Part shown: in pieces, positions 5,247 through 13,189 of the stretch | Layout of the letters: each line of letters opens with the position of its first letter | Position numbering within the stretch: position 1 is the stretch's first letter | From: Firmicutes bacterium UBA4996 | GTDB lineage: Bacteria; Bacillota; Limnochordia; Darwinibacteriales; Darwinibacteriaceae | Assembly: GCA_002396805.1 (NCBI GenBank) | Contig: DGYW01000056.1 | Coordinates: 634-15,165, forward strand | Direction: 5' to 3' | Length of the DNA stretch: 14,532 nt | Program-made: the position numbers and the translations under genes | The notes under the pieces: generated by a model | Databases searched by the model: none | Seen by the model: only the letters and a program-made list of their open reading frames with translations | What the model was told of the DNA's origin: nothing

Positions 5247-8064
5247 ACTTTTGAAGCACTTTACGTAAAAACTGGCCAGTATATGAAGCGTCTACCTGGA
5301 CCACCTCTTCAGGTGTCCCTTGAGCCACAATCGTTCCCCCACCTTGACCACCCTCAGGTCCAAGATCAATGATATAATCGGCAGTCTTGATCACATCTAG
5401 GTTGTGCTCAATCACTAAAACAGTATCACCAGCTTCAACCAGACGTTCTAGAACAGAGAGTAATTTGCGAATGTCTTCAAAATGGAGACCTGTAGTAGGT
5501 TCATCCAACAGATAGATGGTCCGACCATTGCTCCGGCGACTTAGCTCAGTTGCTAACTTCACCCTTTGGGCTTCGCCACCAGATAATTCTGTGGCAGGTT
5601 GTCCCAGTTTGAGATAACCTAGCCCCACGTCATAGAGGGTTTGCAGGCGACGGTGTACTTTTGGGACATTCTGGAAAAACTCCACTGCTTCCTCTACTTG
5701 CATGTCCAAGACATCGGCAATGGACTTACCCTTGTACTTCACCTCGAGGGTCTCTCGCCCATAGCGTTTTCCCTTACAGACTTCACAGGGCACATAGACA
5801 TCAGGTAGAAAGTGCATTTCAATCTTGAGAATACCATCACCCTTACAAGCTTCACAGCGTCCACCCTTCACATTAAAGCTGAAGCGTCCCCGTTGATAGC
5901 CACGCATTTTTGCTTCATTTGTAAGGGCAAACAATTCCCGAATCCCATCAAAGGCCCCCGTGTAGGTGGCTGGATTAGAGCGCGGAGTACGCCCAATGGG
6001 GGATTGATCGATTTCGATCACCTTATCAATGAACTCCAGACCTTCAATGGCATCATGATCGCCTGGCTTAGCCCTGGCTCGATACATCTCTTGGCTCAGC
6101 CTCTTATAGAGGATTTCATTGACCAACGTACTCTTACCCGAACCAGATACCCCCGTAACAGCCACAAGGACCCCTAAGGGAATATCTACATCAATGTTTT
6201 TAAGGTTGTTTTCTCTAGCTCCGAGGATCCTTAACCAATTCCCATTGGGTTTACGCCGCTCACGTGGCACCCTAATCAGCCTTTCACCCTTCAGATACTG
6301 TCCCGTAATGGACCGGGGAGTGGCGCAGATTTGTTCCCAAGTACCTTGGGCCACCACTTCGCCACCATGAATCCCTGCACCAGGCCCCATATCGATAATC
6401 CAATCTGCTGCTTCCATAGTCTCTTCATCATGTTCTACCACAATGAGGGTGTTCCCGAGATTCCGCAACTCCTTTAAGGTGTCTAGGAGCTTGGCATTAT
6501 CCCGTTGATGGAGTCCGATACTCGGTTCGTCTAAAATGTATAAAACTCCCATCAAACTAGACCCCACCTGGGTAGCTAGGCGAATCCTCTGCGCCTCACC
6601 ACCGGAGAGGGTAGCAGAAGCACGATTAAGGGCTAAGTAGTCTAGGCCCACATTGACTAAAAAGCCTAGCCTTTCTTTGATTTCCTTAAGAATCTGGGTA
6701 GCAATGAGCTCTTCTCGCGAGGTTAAGACCAAGCCCTCAAAGAAGTCTAGACACTCCTTAATAGAGAATTCGGTAACAGCCATAATGTTCTTGTTGCCCA
6801 CCGTGACACCTAAAACTTCAGGACGCAAACGTCTGCCACCACAATCGCTACAGGTGCGCACACTCATGTATTGTTCTACATCTTGCCTGACCCAATCAGA
6901 GGTGCTCTCCCGATAACGGCGCTCCAAAAAAGGAATCAACCCTTCGTAGGGCGCTTCATACAATCGCTCCCGTCCAGCGTTATTTGTGTAGTTGAACTTC
7001 ACAAACTCTTGACCTAATCCATGCAAGAGCAAGTCCAGCTGTTCCCGAGGTAGTTCCCCTAGGGGTAGCTCTGAATCGATAGATTCTTTCTCACAGACAC
7101 TGTCTAGGATTGCACTCAGCCAACGACTCTTACTATCTCGCCAAGGAATCAAACCACCTTCTGCAAGGGACAGCGCTGGGTCAATGATCCGCTCTGGGTC
7201 AATCTCTTGTCTGGTTCCCAAACCCTCACAAGTGGGACATGCCCCGTAGGGACTATTAAAAGAAAACATCCGAGGTGTGAGTTCTTCCATGGAAATCCCA
7301 CAATCGATGCACGCAAACTTCTCACTAAACATCAATTCATCCTGATCGATGACATCAACAAGAACCACACCATCTCCATGTCGGAGTGCAGTTTGCACCG
7401 AGTCACTTAAGCGACCCATAATGTCGGGCCGCACCGTCAGTCGATCCACTACAATTTCAATACTGTGCTGTTTATTCTTCTCCAGATTTAGCTCCTCAGT
7501 AACCTCAACAACTTCCCCATCAATACGCACGCGGACAAAGCCATCCTTACGGATTCCTTCCAGGACCTTTTTATGCTCCCCTTTACGCCCCCGCACGACT
7601 GGTGCTAGGACTTGGATCCGAGTCCGTTCTGGTAGTTTCAAAATCTGGTCCACGATTTGTTCCACCGTTTGTTGGGCAATTGGTTGTCCACAACTAGGAC
7701 AATGGGGGCGCCCAACACGGGCAAACAGCAAGCGCAAATAGTCGTAAATTTCGGTAACAGTACCAACTGTGGACCGAGGGTTACGACTAGTGGTTTTCTG
7801 ATCAATGGATATGGCTGGCGATAATCCCTCAATGAGATCCACATCAGGCTTATCCATCTGACCCAAGAACTGTCGTGCATAGGCAGAGAGAGATTCTACA
7901 TAGCGCCTCTGCCCTTCCGCGTAAATGGTGTCAAAGGCCAAAGAAGATTTACCCGAACCAGACAAACCGGTAATCACCACCAGTTTATCCCGGGGTATTT
8001 CCACATCTATATTCTTCAAGTTATGCTGTCTAGCACCCTTGATAACTAATCGGTCCTTGCTCAA
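5245..8064 (-). CDS. uvrA: UvrABC system ATPase subunit A, damage sensor
   Basis: UvrA is the dimeric ATPase that detects helix distortion and hands DNA to UvrB. The 939-residue protein has two ABC ATPase units. Walker A motifs lie at 33-40 (GLSGSGKS) and about 638-645 (GVSGSGKS), signatures LSGGEAQR at 487-494 and 827-834, and Walker B/DEP segments at about 508-513 and 851-856. Zinc-binding Cys groups are present at C252/C255/C276/C279 and C737/C740/C760/C763, plus pairs at C122/C125 and C405/C408. The length is standard and no motif is missing. The start is TTG at 8062-8064; an in-frame stop lies upstream and the conserved LVIKGARQHNLKNI begins at residue 6. The TTGA overlaps the uvrB stop, so translation is probably coupled. 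Second gene of uvrBAC. Confidence 0.97.
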   Translation of the reverse strand: MSKDRLVIKGARQHNLKNIDVEIPRDKLVVITGLSGSGKSSLAFDTIYAEGQRRYVESLSAYARQFLGQMDKPDVDLIEGLSPAISIDQKTTSRNPRSTVGTVTEIYDYLRLLFARVGRPHCPSCGQPIAQQTVEQIVDQILKLPERTRIQVLAPVVRGRKGEHKKVLEGIRKDGFVRVRIDGEVVEVTEELNLEKNKQHSIEIVVDRLTVRPDIMGRLSDSVQTALRHGDGVVLVDVIDQDELMFSEKFACIDCGISMEELTPRMFSFNSPYGACPTCEGLGTRQEIDPERIIDPALSLAEGGLIPWRDSKSRWLSAILDSVCEKESIDSELPLGELPREQLDLLLHGLGQEFVKFNYTNNAGRERLYEAPYEGLIPFLERRYRESTSDWVRQDVEQYMSVRTCSDCGGRRLRPEVLGVTVGNKNIMAVTEFSIKECLDFFEGLVLTSREELIATQILKEIKERLGFLVNVGLDYLALNRASATLSGGEAQRIRLATQVGSSLMGVLYILDEPSIGLHQRDNAKLLDTLKELRNLGNTLIVVEHDEETMEAADWIIDMGPGAGIHGGEVVAQGTWEQICATPRSITGQYLKGERLIRVPRERRKPNGNWLRILGARENNLKNIDVDIPLGVLVAVTGVSGSGKSTLVNEILYKRLSQEMYRARAKPGDHDAIEGLEFIDKVIEIDQSPIGRTPRSNPATYTGAFDGIRELFALTNEAKMRGYQRGRFSFNVKGGRCEACKGDGILKIEMHFLPDVYVPCEVCKGKRYGRETLEVKYKGKSIADVLDMQVEEAVEFFQNVPKVHRRLQTLYDVGLGYLKLGQPATELSGGEAQRVKLATELSRRSNGRTIYLLDEPTTGLHFEDIRKLLSVLERLVEAGDTVLVIEHNLDVIKTADYIIDLGPEGGQGGGTIVAQGTPEEVVQVDASYTGQFLRKVLQK

Positions 8065-10049
8065 ACTGATAACCCCATTTCAATCCTTAACTCCCGAATC
8101 TCGTCCCGTAATTCTGCAGCTCGTTCAAAATCCAGATCTTGGGCAGCCGCATACATTTCTGCCTCTAGTTCTTGAATATAGGCTACCACATCTTTAATAG
8201 TACCCTTGAAACGAGCATCATACTTAACTTGTTCCTCTGCCACCTGTTCTTCAACCAAATCTTGAGCGATATCCTTAATTGCCTTCTGAATTGTGGCCGG
8301 AGTGATCCCCATACGCTCATTATACTCCATTTGAATACGTCTACGTCGATTAGTTTCATCGATGGCATATTGCATAGAATCGGTGATCCGATCTGCATAC
8401 ATGATCACCTTTCCCTCCACATTACGTGCTGCTCGACCAATGGTTTGCACAAGGGACGTAGAAGAACGGAGAAAGCCTTCCTGATCCGCATCTAAAATAG
8501 CCACTAATGAGACTTCGGGTAGATCCAAACCCTCACGCAGTAAGTTAATACCTACCAAAACATCGAACACGCCTAAGCGTAATTCCCGGAGGATCTCAAT
8601 CCGCTCTAACGTATCAATATCGGAGTGCAAATAGCGTACCTTCAGGCCCAGATCTGTAAAGTACTGAGTGAGATCTTCAGCCATACGCTTGGTCAGAGTG
8701 GTGACCAAAACGCGTTCTTGGCGTTTTTGAACCTCGTGAATTTCATCAAGGAGATCGTCAATCTGGCCCTGAACAGGCCTAACAATGACCTCTGGATCCA
8801 CTAGACCGGTTGGGCGAATCACCTGTTCTACTACTTGATCCGAATGTTCAAGCTCGTAGGGGCCTGGAGTGGCCGATACAAAGACTACCTGATTCATGTG
8901 CTGTTCAAATTCATCAAAACGCAAAGGACGGTTATCCAAAGCTGATGGTAGTCGAAAACCATACTCCACTAAGTTCTCTTTCCGCGAACGGTCCCCCGCA
9001 TACATGGCGCGCACCTGGGGCACAGTCACATGGGCCTCATCAATAACCATGAGGTAATCCTTAGGAAAGTAATCTAACAGAGTAGCCGGAGTCTCACCAG
9101 CCTTACGCCCACTTAAAGGAGCAGAATAATTCTCCACCCCAGTACAGTACCCTAATTCTGCCAGCATCTCCAAGTCATAGCGAGTGCGCTGTTCGAGGCG
9201 TTGGGCCTCTAAAAGTTTGTCTTGACTGCGCAGAACCTTTAGGCGCTCTTCCAATTCCTCTTCAATTAAGGGCAAGGCCCGCCGCAACTTTTCTTCGGGA
9301 GTAATAAAGTGCGATGCAGGATAAATTGTCAGGCTATCCTGCAGACCCAGGACTTCACCTGTAATGGGATCCAACTCTTGAATACGGTCAATTTCGTCAC
9401 CAAACATCTCAATGCGAATCACAGATTCACTCCCTACTGGAATGATCTCGATGACATCTCCCCTCACCCTAAAGGTTCCCCGGCGAAAGCCGATATCGTT
9501 CCGCTCATACTGAATACCTACAAGGCGCCGAAGAATATGATCCCGATCCCGGTATTCCCCATTTTTTAAGGAAAAGGTCATGCCCACATAGTCTTCTGGA
9601 GACCCTAAACCATAAATACAAGAAACACTGGCCACAATAATCACATCACGGCGTTCAAATAGTGCACTGGTAGCCGCGTGACGGAGCCGGTCAATCTCAT
9701 CGTTAATGGAGGCGTCTTTTTCTATATAGGTGTCGCTCTGGGGCACATAGGCCTCAGGTTGATAATAGTCGTAGTAACTGACGAAATAGTGAACTGCATT
9801 ATGAGGAAAGAATTCCCTAAATTCATTACACAACTGGGCCGCCAAGGTTTTGTTATGGGCCAATACCAAAGTGGGTTTTTGCACTGCCTCGATTACCTTG
9901 GCCATGGTATAGGTTTTACCAGACCCCGTAACGCCTAAAAGCGTTTGAAATTTCACACCATCATTGATACCTTGAACCAACTGGTCAATGGCCTTGGGCT
10001 GATCACCGGCTGGTTCAAAAGGTGCCACCACTTGAAAGGCATTATGCAT
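8061..10049 (-). CDS. uvrB: UvrABC system helicase-like subunit B
   Basis: UvrB verifies damage and positions UvrC. The 662-residue protein shows Walker A GVTGSGKT (39-46), the aromatic beta-hairpin that threads DNA (about 92-116, YYDYYQPEAYVPQ), DEAH (337-340), SAT (392-394), motif VI QTIGRAAR (535-542) and a C-terminal UVR domain (about 627-655) that binds UvrC or UvrA. All key motifs are intact. The start ATG at 10049 has AGGAG 8 nt upstream. It heads uvrBAC and is divergent from the pyrophosphatase gene across 90 bp. I looked for a Bacillus-type LexA box (CGAAC-N4-GTTCG) upstream and found none. A weak minus-strand TTAACC-16-TATCTT pair ends about 20 bp before the ribosome binding site. 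Confidence 0.98.
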   Translation of the reverse strand: MHNAFQVVAPFEPAGDQPKAIDQLVQGINDGVKFQTLLGVTGSGKTYTMAKVIEAVQKPTLVLAHNKTLAAQLCNEFREFFPHNAVHYFVSYYDYYQPEAYVPQSDTYIEKDASINDEIDRLRHAATSALFERRDVIIVASVSCIYGLGSPEDYVGMTFSLKNGEYRDRDHILRRLVGIQYERNDIGFRRGTFRVRGDVIEIIPVGSESVIRIEMFGDEIDRIQELDPITGEVLGLQDSLTIYPASHFITPEEKLRRALPLIEEELEERLKVLRSQDKLLEAQRLEQRTRYDLEMLAELGYCTGVENYSAPLSGRKAGETPATLLDYFPKDYLMVIDEAHVTVPQVRAMYAGDRSRKENLVEYGFRLPSALDNRPLRFDEFEQHMNQVVFVSATPGPYELEHSDQVVEQVIRPTGLVDPEVIVRPVQGQIDDLLDEIHEVQKRQERVLVTTLTKRMAEDLTQYFTDLGLKVRYLHSDIDTLERIEILRELRLGVFDVLVGINLLREGLDLPEVSLVAILDADQEGFLRSSTSLVQTIGRAARNVEGKVIMYADRITDSMQYAIDETNRRRRIQMEYNERMGITPATIQKAIKDIAQDLVEEQVAEEQVKYDARFKGTIKDVVAYIQELEAEMYAAAQDLDFERAAELRDEIRELRIEMGLSV

Positions 10050-10139
10050 TAAGGTCTCTCCTTTTTCAAGATAGAAGTAGGTAAATCAAGGTTAATAGCC
10101 AATTAATACTTAGAGTTATAAACTGGAGGTCGATTGTAT
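10050..10139. promoter_or_regulatory. Divergent uvrB/ppa intergenic region
   Basis: Only 90 bp separate the two divergent start codons, so their promoters must lie close together or overlap. The best minus-strand candidate for uvrB is TTAACC, 16 bp, TATCTT (weak, four of six bases in each box). No good plus-strand promoter for ppa was found. A small inverted repeat TTAAT-N5-ATTAA sits at 10092-10106. Confidence 0.35.
10125..10130 (+). promoter_or_regulatory. Ribosome binding site that sets the ppa start
   Basis: GGAGGT lies 9 nt before ATG 10140-10142. The in-frame TTG at 10134 would leave only 3 nt of spacing, so the ATG is chosen. Confidence 0.75.
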
Positions 10140-10619
10140 ATGAGCTTGTTAGTGATGGTGGAGATTCCCCGCGGTAGCAGAAACAAATACGAGTACAACA
10201 ATGAAGAACAACGCTTCTATCTTGATCGGATGCTCTTCTCCTCCGTCCACTATCCTATGGATTACGGCTTCATCCCCAAAACTTTAGCAGAAGACGGAGA
10301 CGAACTAGACGCCCTCGTGATTGTGGGTGAAGCGACTTTTCCAGGTTGCTTCATCAGGGTTGAGCCGGTTGGCATGTTTGAAATGTGGGACGAAAAGGGA
10401 CCAGACCAAAAAATTCTCTGTGTGCCCATTAGTGATCCTCAGTGGAATTGGGTCCACGATCTGGAGGATGTACCCCCCCATCTCCTTAAGGAAATAACCC
10501 ACTTTTTCCAAGTTTATAAGGATTTAGAACGCAAAAAAACTAAGGTGGGCGACTGGTACGGTAAGCAAGATGCCCTGAGAACTGTAGCGGAGGCCCAAGC
10601 TCGTTATGCTAATACCTAA
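10140..10619 (+). CDS. ppa: Family I inorganic pyrophosphatase
   Basis: This soluble metal-dependent enzyme hydrolyses pyrophosphate to two phosphates and so pulls biosynthetic reactions such as nucleic acid synthesis forward. The 159-residue protein carries the family signature EDGDELDALV with Asp52, Asp54 and Asp57. Further active-site residues are visible: Glu8 and Lys16 (VEIPRGSRNKYEY), Tyr42 in YPMDYGF, Asp84, Asp89 and Lys91 (DEKGPDQK), and Tyr126-Lys127 (VYKDLE). These match the E. coli enzyme residues in order. The length is slightly short but normal for bacterial family I. It is one of only two plus-strand genes here, divergent from uvrB. Its stop codon overlaps the stop of the convergent deacetylase-like gene by 4 bp. 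No terminator is seen after it. Confidence 0.96.
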   Translation: MSLLVMVEIPRGSRNKYEYNNEEQRFYLDRMLFSSVHYPMDYGFIPKTLAEDGDELDALVIVGEATFPGCFIRVEPVGMFEMWDEKGPDQKILCVPISDPQWNWVHDLEDVPPHLLKEITHFFQVYKDLERKKTKVGDWYGKQDALRTVAEAQARYANT

Positions 10620-11860
10620 TACACCAAACTAGATACAGGAACTAGTTCAACCTCTGAGGATAAGAACTCGGGAATCATCTCCCATAGAGCTAGTGCAGTG
10701 GTTGGTCGGACATGCCCAATGATGACGGCATGTCCTTGTCTTTTAGCCAGATTTAGGCCCTTACGGACCTGATCCTTGATTTTCTCCACATCACTCTCAT
10801 TATCAATAAATAGGTTATTAACTCCAAAGGATACCCCTAGTTCTCGAGCAACTTGCGGTACTACACTAGCACTAGAGGTATGACTATCTACGAAAAACAA
10901 ACCTAAGTCCCTTACTACTTGGAGAACTTGGGTCATGGTCTCTGGATCTTCCGTAGCCCGGGAACCCATATGGTTATTCACACCACTGACCTGAGGCAAA
11001 GAGGATAAATTCTGGATCAGTTGGGCAACTTGTTCCTCTGGATCCATCTCCACCATGATCCCCCCTGGGCCTAAATCCAGGCTTGAATTCAACGCTTCCA
11101 TAGGTTGATGCAAAATCACCTCATGGCCCCGCCCATGCGCCCGCTCGCTGACCTCCGAGGATAGTTGGAGATGAGGTAGCACAGCCATGGTTAAGGGAAA
11201 AGGATAGGCCAAGAGGGGATCCACTGCAGTATTGGTATATCCCCAATCATCAATAATAATAGCTAGAACCGGTGCCTTACTAGTACCGCGCAGATAATCC
11301 TGAGGATCAAAAAGTTCACCTAGAACAGGCAGAAAACCCATACGGTGCACTTGGTAATTATTAGGGGTGAGGACCTCCAGATTCCAAACATGGGCTAACA
11401 CCCGCCCCTCCCAGCCTGGGAGATCACTCCAAAATCCTAAAGAGTAACCTTGCTCATGGGCCTCAATTTGCATAGACCAACCTTCGTCTAAAAAATGGGC
11501 AACTAACTCCCACAAGCCTGTCGTAAGTTTGCCCTCGAATGATCCAGGAACCAAGATCCACGTCTCTTGCCCTTGTAACCATGCCCGCGGTTGCCCGGGA
11601 TGATTGCCCCGGTGCAGCACGGAACATTTTTCTTGGCGGAGAGGAAAAAAACCTTGCTCCTCCCAGAACTCCACAAAGTCCTCTAAATCAGGTGTTCCTG
11701 GAATAACCAGTACTTCTGAACGCCGCTGTAATTCCAGTTCTTGGGCCAACTCCGGTCCGAGTACGAAGCTGAAAATTGCGAACCCTAAAGAGCTTAAAGC
11801 TAGAACCACCAAAAGCACTAGCAGCCAGGATCTTCCGTTATCCAGTGCAGGTTGACCCAT
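10616..11860 (-). CDS. Membrane-anchored divergent polysaccharide deacetylase (YibQ/DUF610-like)
   Basis: The 414-residue protein has one N-terminal membrane segment (about 11-35) and an extracytoplasmic region of about 155 residues that I do not recognise. The C-terminal domain (about 196-414) matches the divergent polysaccharide deacetylase family: IIIDDWG at 201-207, LHQPME at 250-255, NNHMGSR at 295-301, FFVDSHTS at 322-329 and GHVRPTT at 382-388. Family members are distant relatives of NodB-type deacetylases; the substrate and even activity are poorly established, with cell-wall glycan the likely target. Start ATG 11860 lies 5 bp after the PDZ gene stop, with an AAAGGGG-type site within the end of that gene, so it is co-transcribed with the PDZ and protease genes. 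It overlaps the end of ppa by 4 bp, tail to tail. Confidence 0.87.
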   Translation of the reverse strand: MGQPALDNGRSWLLVLLVVLALSSLGFAIFSFVLGPELAQELELQRRSEVLVIPGTPDLEDFVEFWEEQGFFPLRQEKCSVLHRGNHPGQPRAWLQGQETWILVPGSFEGKLTTGLWELVAHFLDEGWSMQIEAHEQGYSLGFWSDLPGWEGRVLAHVWNLEVLTPNNYQVHRMGFLPVLGELFDPQDYLRGTSKAPVLAIIIDDWGYTNTAVDPLLAYPFPLTMAVLPHLQLSSEVSERAHGRGHEVILHQPMEALNSSLDLGPGGIMVEMDPEEQVAQLIQNLSSLPQVSGVNNHMGSRATEDPETMTQVLQVVRDLGLFFVDSHTSSASVVPQVARELGVSFGVNNLFIDNESDVEKIKDQVRKGLNLAKRQGHAVIIGHVRPTTALALWEMIPEFLSSEVELVPVSSLVY

Positions 11861-11865
11861 CTATC

Positions 11866-13119
11866 TCACTTCCCCTTTGCCCTCCATTGTCTAAACTTGC
11901 GTTGGAGAAATCCCTCCTTGAATTGCATATAAAAACCCTGCTTAGGATGGGGCGTAGGCACGATGCCTAAAGGCGGAACCTTGCCCTTATATTCAACCAC
12001 CCGTTCTGTAGGCGTACGGAATTGATTTTCCACAACAAAAACTGGATCGATTAACCAAGGTGAAAGTTCATTTATCAAGGCAGGCAAATCCGGAATTTCC
12101 GCACCATTAATACTCTTGATCACATCACCAGCATCTAGACCCATGGCTTCTGCCGGAGAATTGGGATAGACACTAAGAACCATCACCCCGTGGTCCGAGT
12201 GGAAAACTGGTTCCCTCCGGTCTTCTCGTTTACGTCCCCAATAGATTAATAGTTCGTGTCCTATAGGAGCAAATATGACCGGCAAAATTAGCAAACCTGA
12301 ATAGCTGTTCGCTAAAATGGCCAGGCCTAAGAGAATCAGGCTATAGACAAAGAGCAAACCTGCGCTCCGGCGAGCCTTGGTCCTCGGCAATTCAGAGCGG
12401 ACAAAATCGCTATACCCTAAGGCCACTACTAACGGAAACAGCACATGAATTAACGTATAATCAGGGGGTACTTCCAGACCAGACTGAAAAATAGGCCACC
12501 AGTCGGGCATGGCTATGGACTGCCAGTCCATGGAAGAACTTAGAACACTAGCCCCTACTAAGGCGATCGTGGGCATGGGCCAAAACTTCTGAAGAGTAAA
12601 TCCCCCCACAACTCTACCATCACTATGCTTGTAATACATAGGTGAAGGATGATGATGCCCATCCACAAAGATTAGTAAGGCCTCAACCAAGTGCAAAATG
12701 GCGACTAGAGCCATTAATGTAGCAATATTCAGCTTGGGATAACCGGTAATAAGGGATACTAGACTAACTAAACCGCCAGCATAGGCAAAACACAAGAAGC
12801 GTGGATGAATCAACATGAGTAAAAGTGCTGCTAACCACAGATAGGCCACACCAGCGTCACTAACTGACACCCCTAAGGCGATGAAGAAGATAGTGGCCAC
12901 CACTCCGCCACCAAGTCCATACACTAAGGCTGTGACCGTCTCCATAAAAGGATTTATCCTATTAAGCCTAAACACCCGTTGCTCATATTGCTGCACTTTC
13001 ACATACTGCCGGTAAACCAAGATAAAAACTACCGCAATCAGCAAGACATACTGGAGATCGGTGATCATGAGTGCAAAGGTCTGTAAAACGAATTTAGTAA
13101 GTTCCCAAATATTATTCAA
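11866..13119 (-). CDS. Multi-pass membrane protein with C-terminal PDZ domain (MinJ-like layout)
   Basis: The 417-residue protein has about eight or nine hydrophobic segments (roughly 22-38, 64-82, 91-106, 108-126, 132-153, 181-196, 222-238, 253-270, 273-293). A PDZ domain follows at about 305-378 (VLSVYPNSPAEAMGLDAGDVIKSING) and then a basic tail. This layout and its place beside a CtpB-type protease match B. subtilis MinJ, which links DivIVA to MinD and guides division-site choice; that function is inferred from layout and position, not proven. The segment DGHHHPSP near 153-160 is unusual. The start is TTG at 13117-13119 with GGGAGGAG 7 nt upstream. It lies 70 bp after the protease gene and 5 bp before the deacetylase-like gene, within one likely operon. 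Confidence 0.82.
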   Translation of the reverse strand: MNNIWELTKFVLQTFALMITDLQYVLLIAVVFILVYRQYVKVQQYEQRVFRLNRINPFMETVTALVYGLGGGVVATIFFIALGVSVSDAGVAYLWLAALLLMLIHPRFLCFAYAGGLVSLVSLITGYPKLNIATLMALVAILHLVEALLIFVDGHHHPSPMYYKHSDGRVVGGFTLQKFWPMPTIALVGASVLSSSMDWQSIAMPDWWPIFQSGLEVPPDYTLIHVLFPLVVALGYSDFVRSELPRTKARRSAGLLFVYSLILLGLAILANSYSGLLILPVIFAPIGHELLIYWGRKREDRREPVFHSDHGVMVLSVYPNSPAEAMGLDAGDVIKSINGAEIPDLPALINELSPWLIDPVFVVENQFRTPTERVVEYKGKVPPLGIVPTPHPKQGFYMQFKEGFLQRKFRQWRAKGK

Positions 13120-13126
13120 ACACTTT

Positions 13127-13134
13127 CTCCTCCC
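13127..13134 (-). promoter_or_regulatory. Strong ribosome binding site before a TTG start
   Basis: GGGAGGAG on the minus strand lies 7 nt before TTG 13117-13119. The near-ideal site and spacing support the TTG start of the PDZ protein. Confidence 0.75.
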
Positions 13135-13161
13135 TGACTAAAACCCCGATCCGGACAAGAG

Positions 13162-13183
13162 CACCCCGGAGGTTTCCGGGGTG
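13162..13183 (-). terminator. GC-rich hairpin between the protease and PDZ genes
   Basis: Perfect 9-bp arms (CACCCCGGA at 13162-13170, TCCGGGGTG at 13175-13183) flank a 4-nt loop, 6 bp after the protease stop codon. The minus-strand tract behind it is CTCTTGTCC, a poor U-run. It may be a partial terminator or an mRNA-stabilising hairpin inside the operon rather than a complete stop. Confidence 0.5.
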
Positions 13184-13189
13184 TACAAT

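Noticed and set aside
4056..9938. Many plus-strand open frames opposite uvrA, uvrB and uvrC
   Set aside because: They lie antisense to fully conserved repair genes and show no recognisable domains, so they are shadows of the real coding strand.
10050..10139. LexA/SOS box upstream of uvrB
   Set aside because: No CGAAC-N4-GTTCG type sequence or close variant was found between uvrB and ppa.
10619..10660. Terminator for ppa (AACTAG...CTAGTT inside the convergent gene)
   Set aside because: The stem is only 6 bp, AT-rich, and lacks a U-run, so it is too weak to call.
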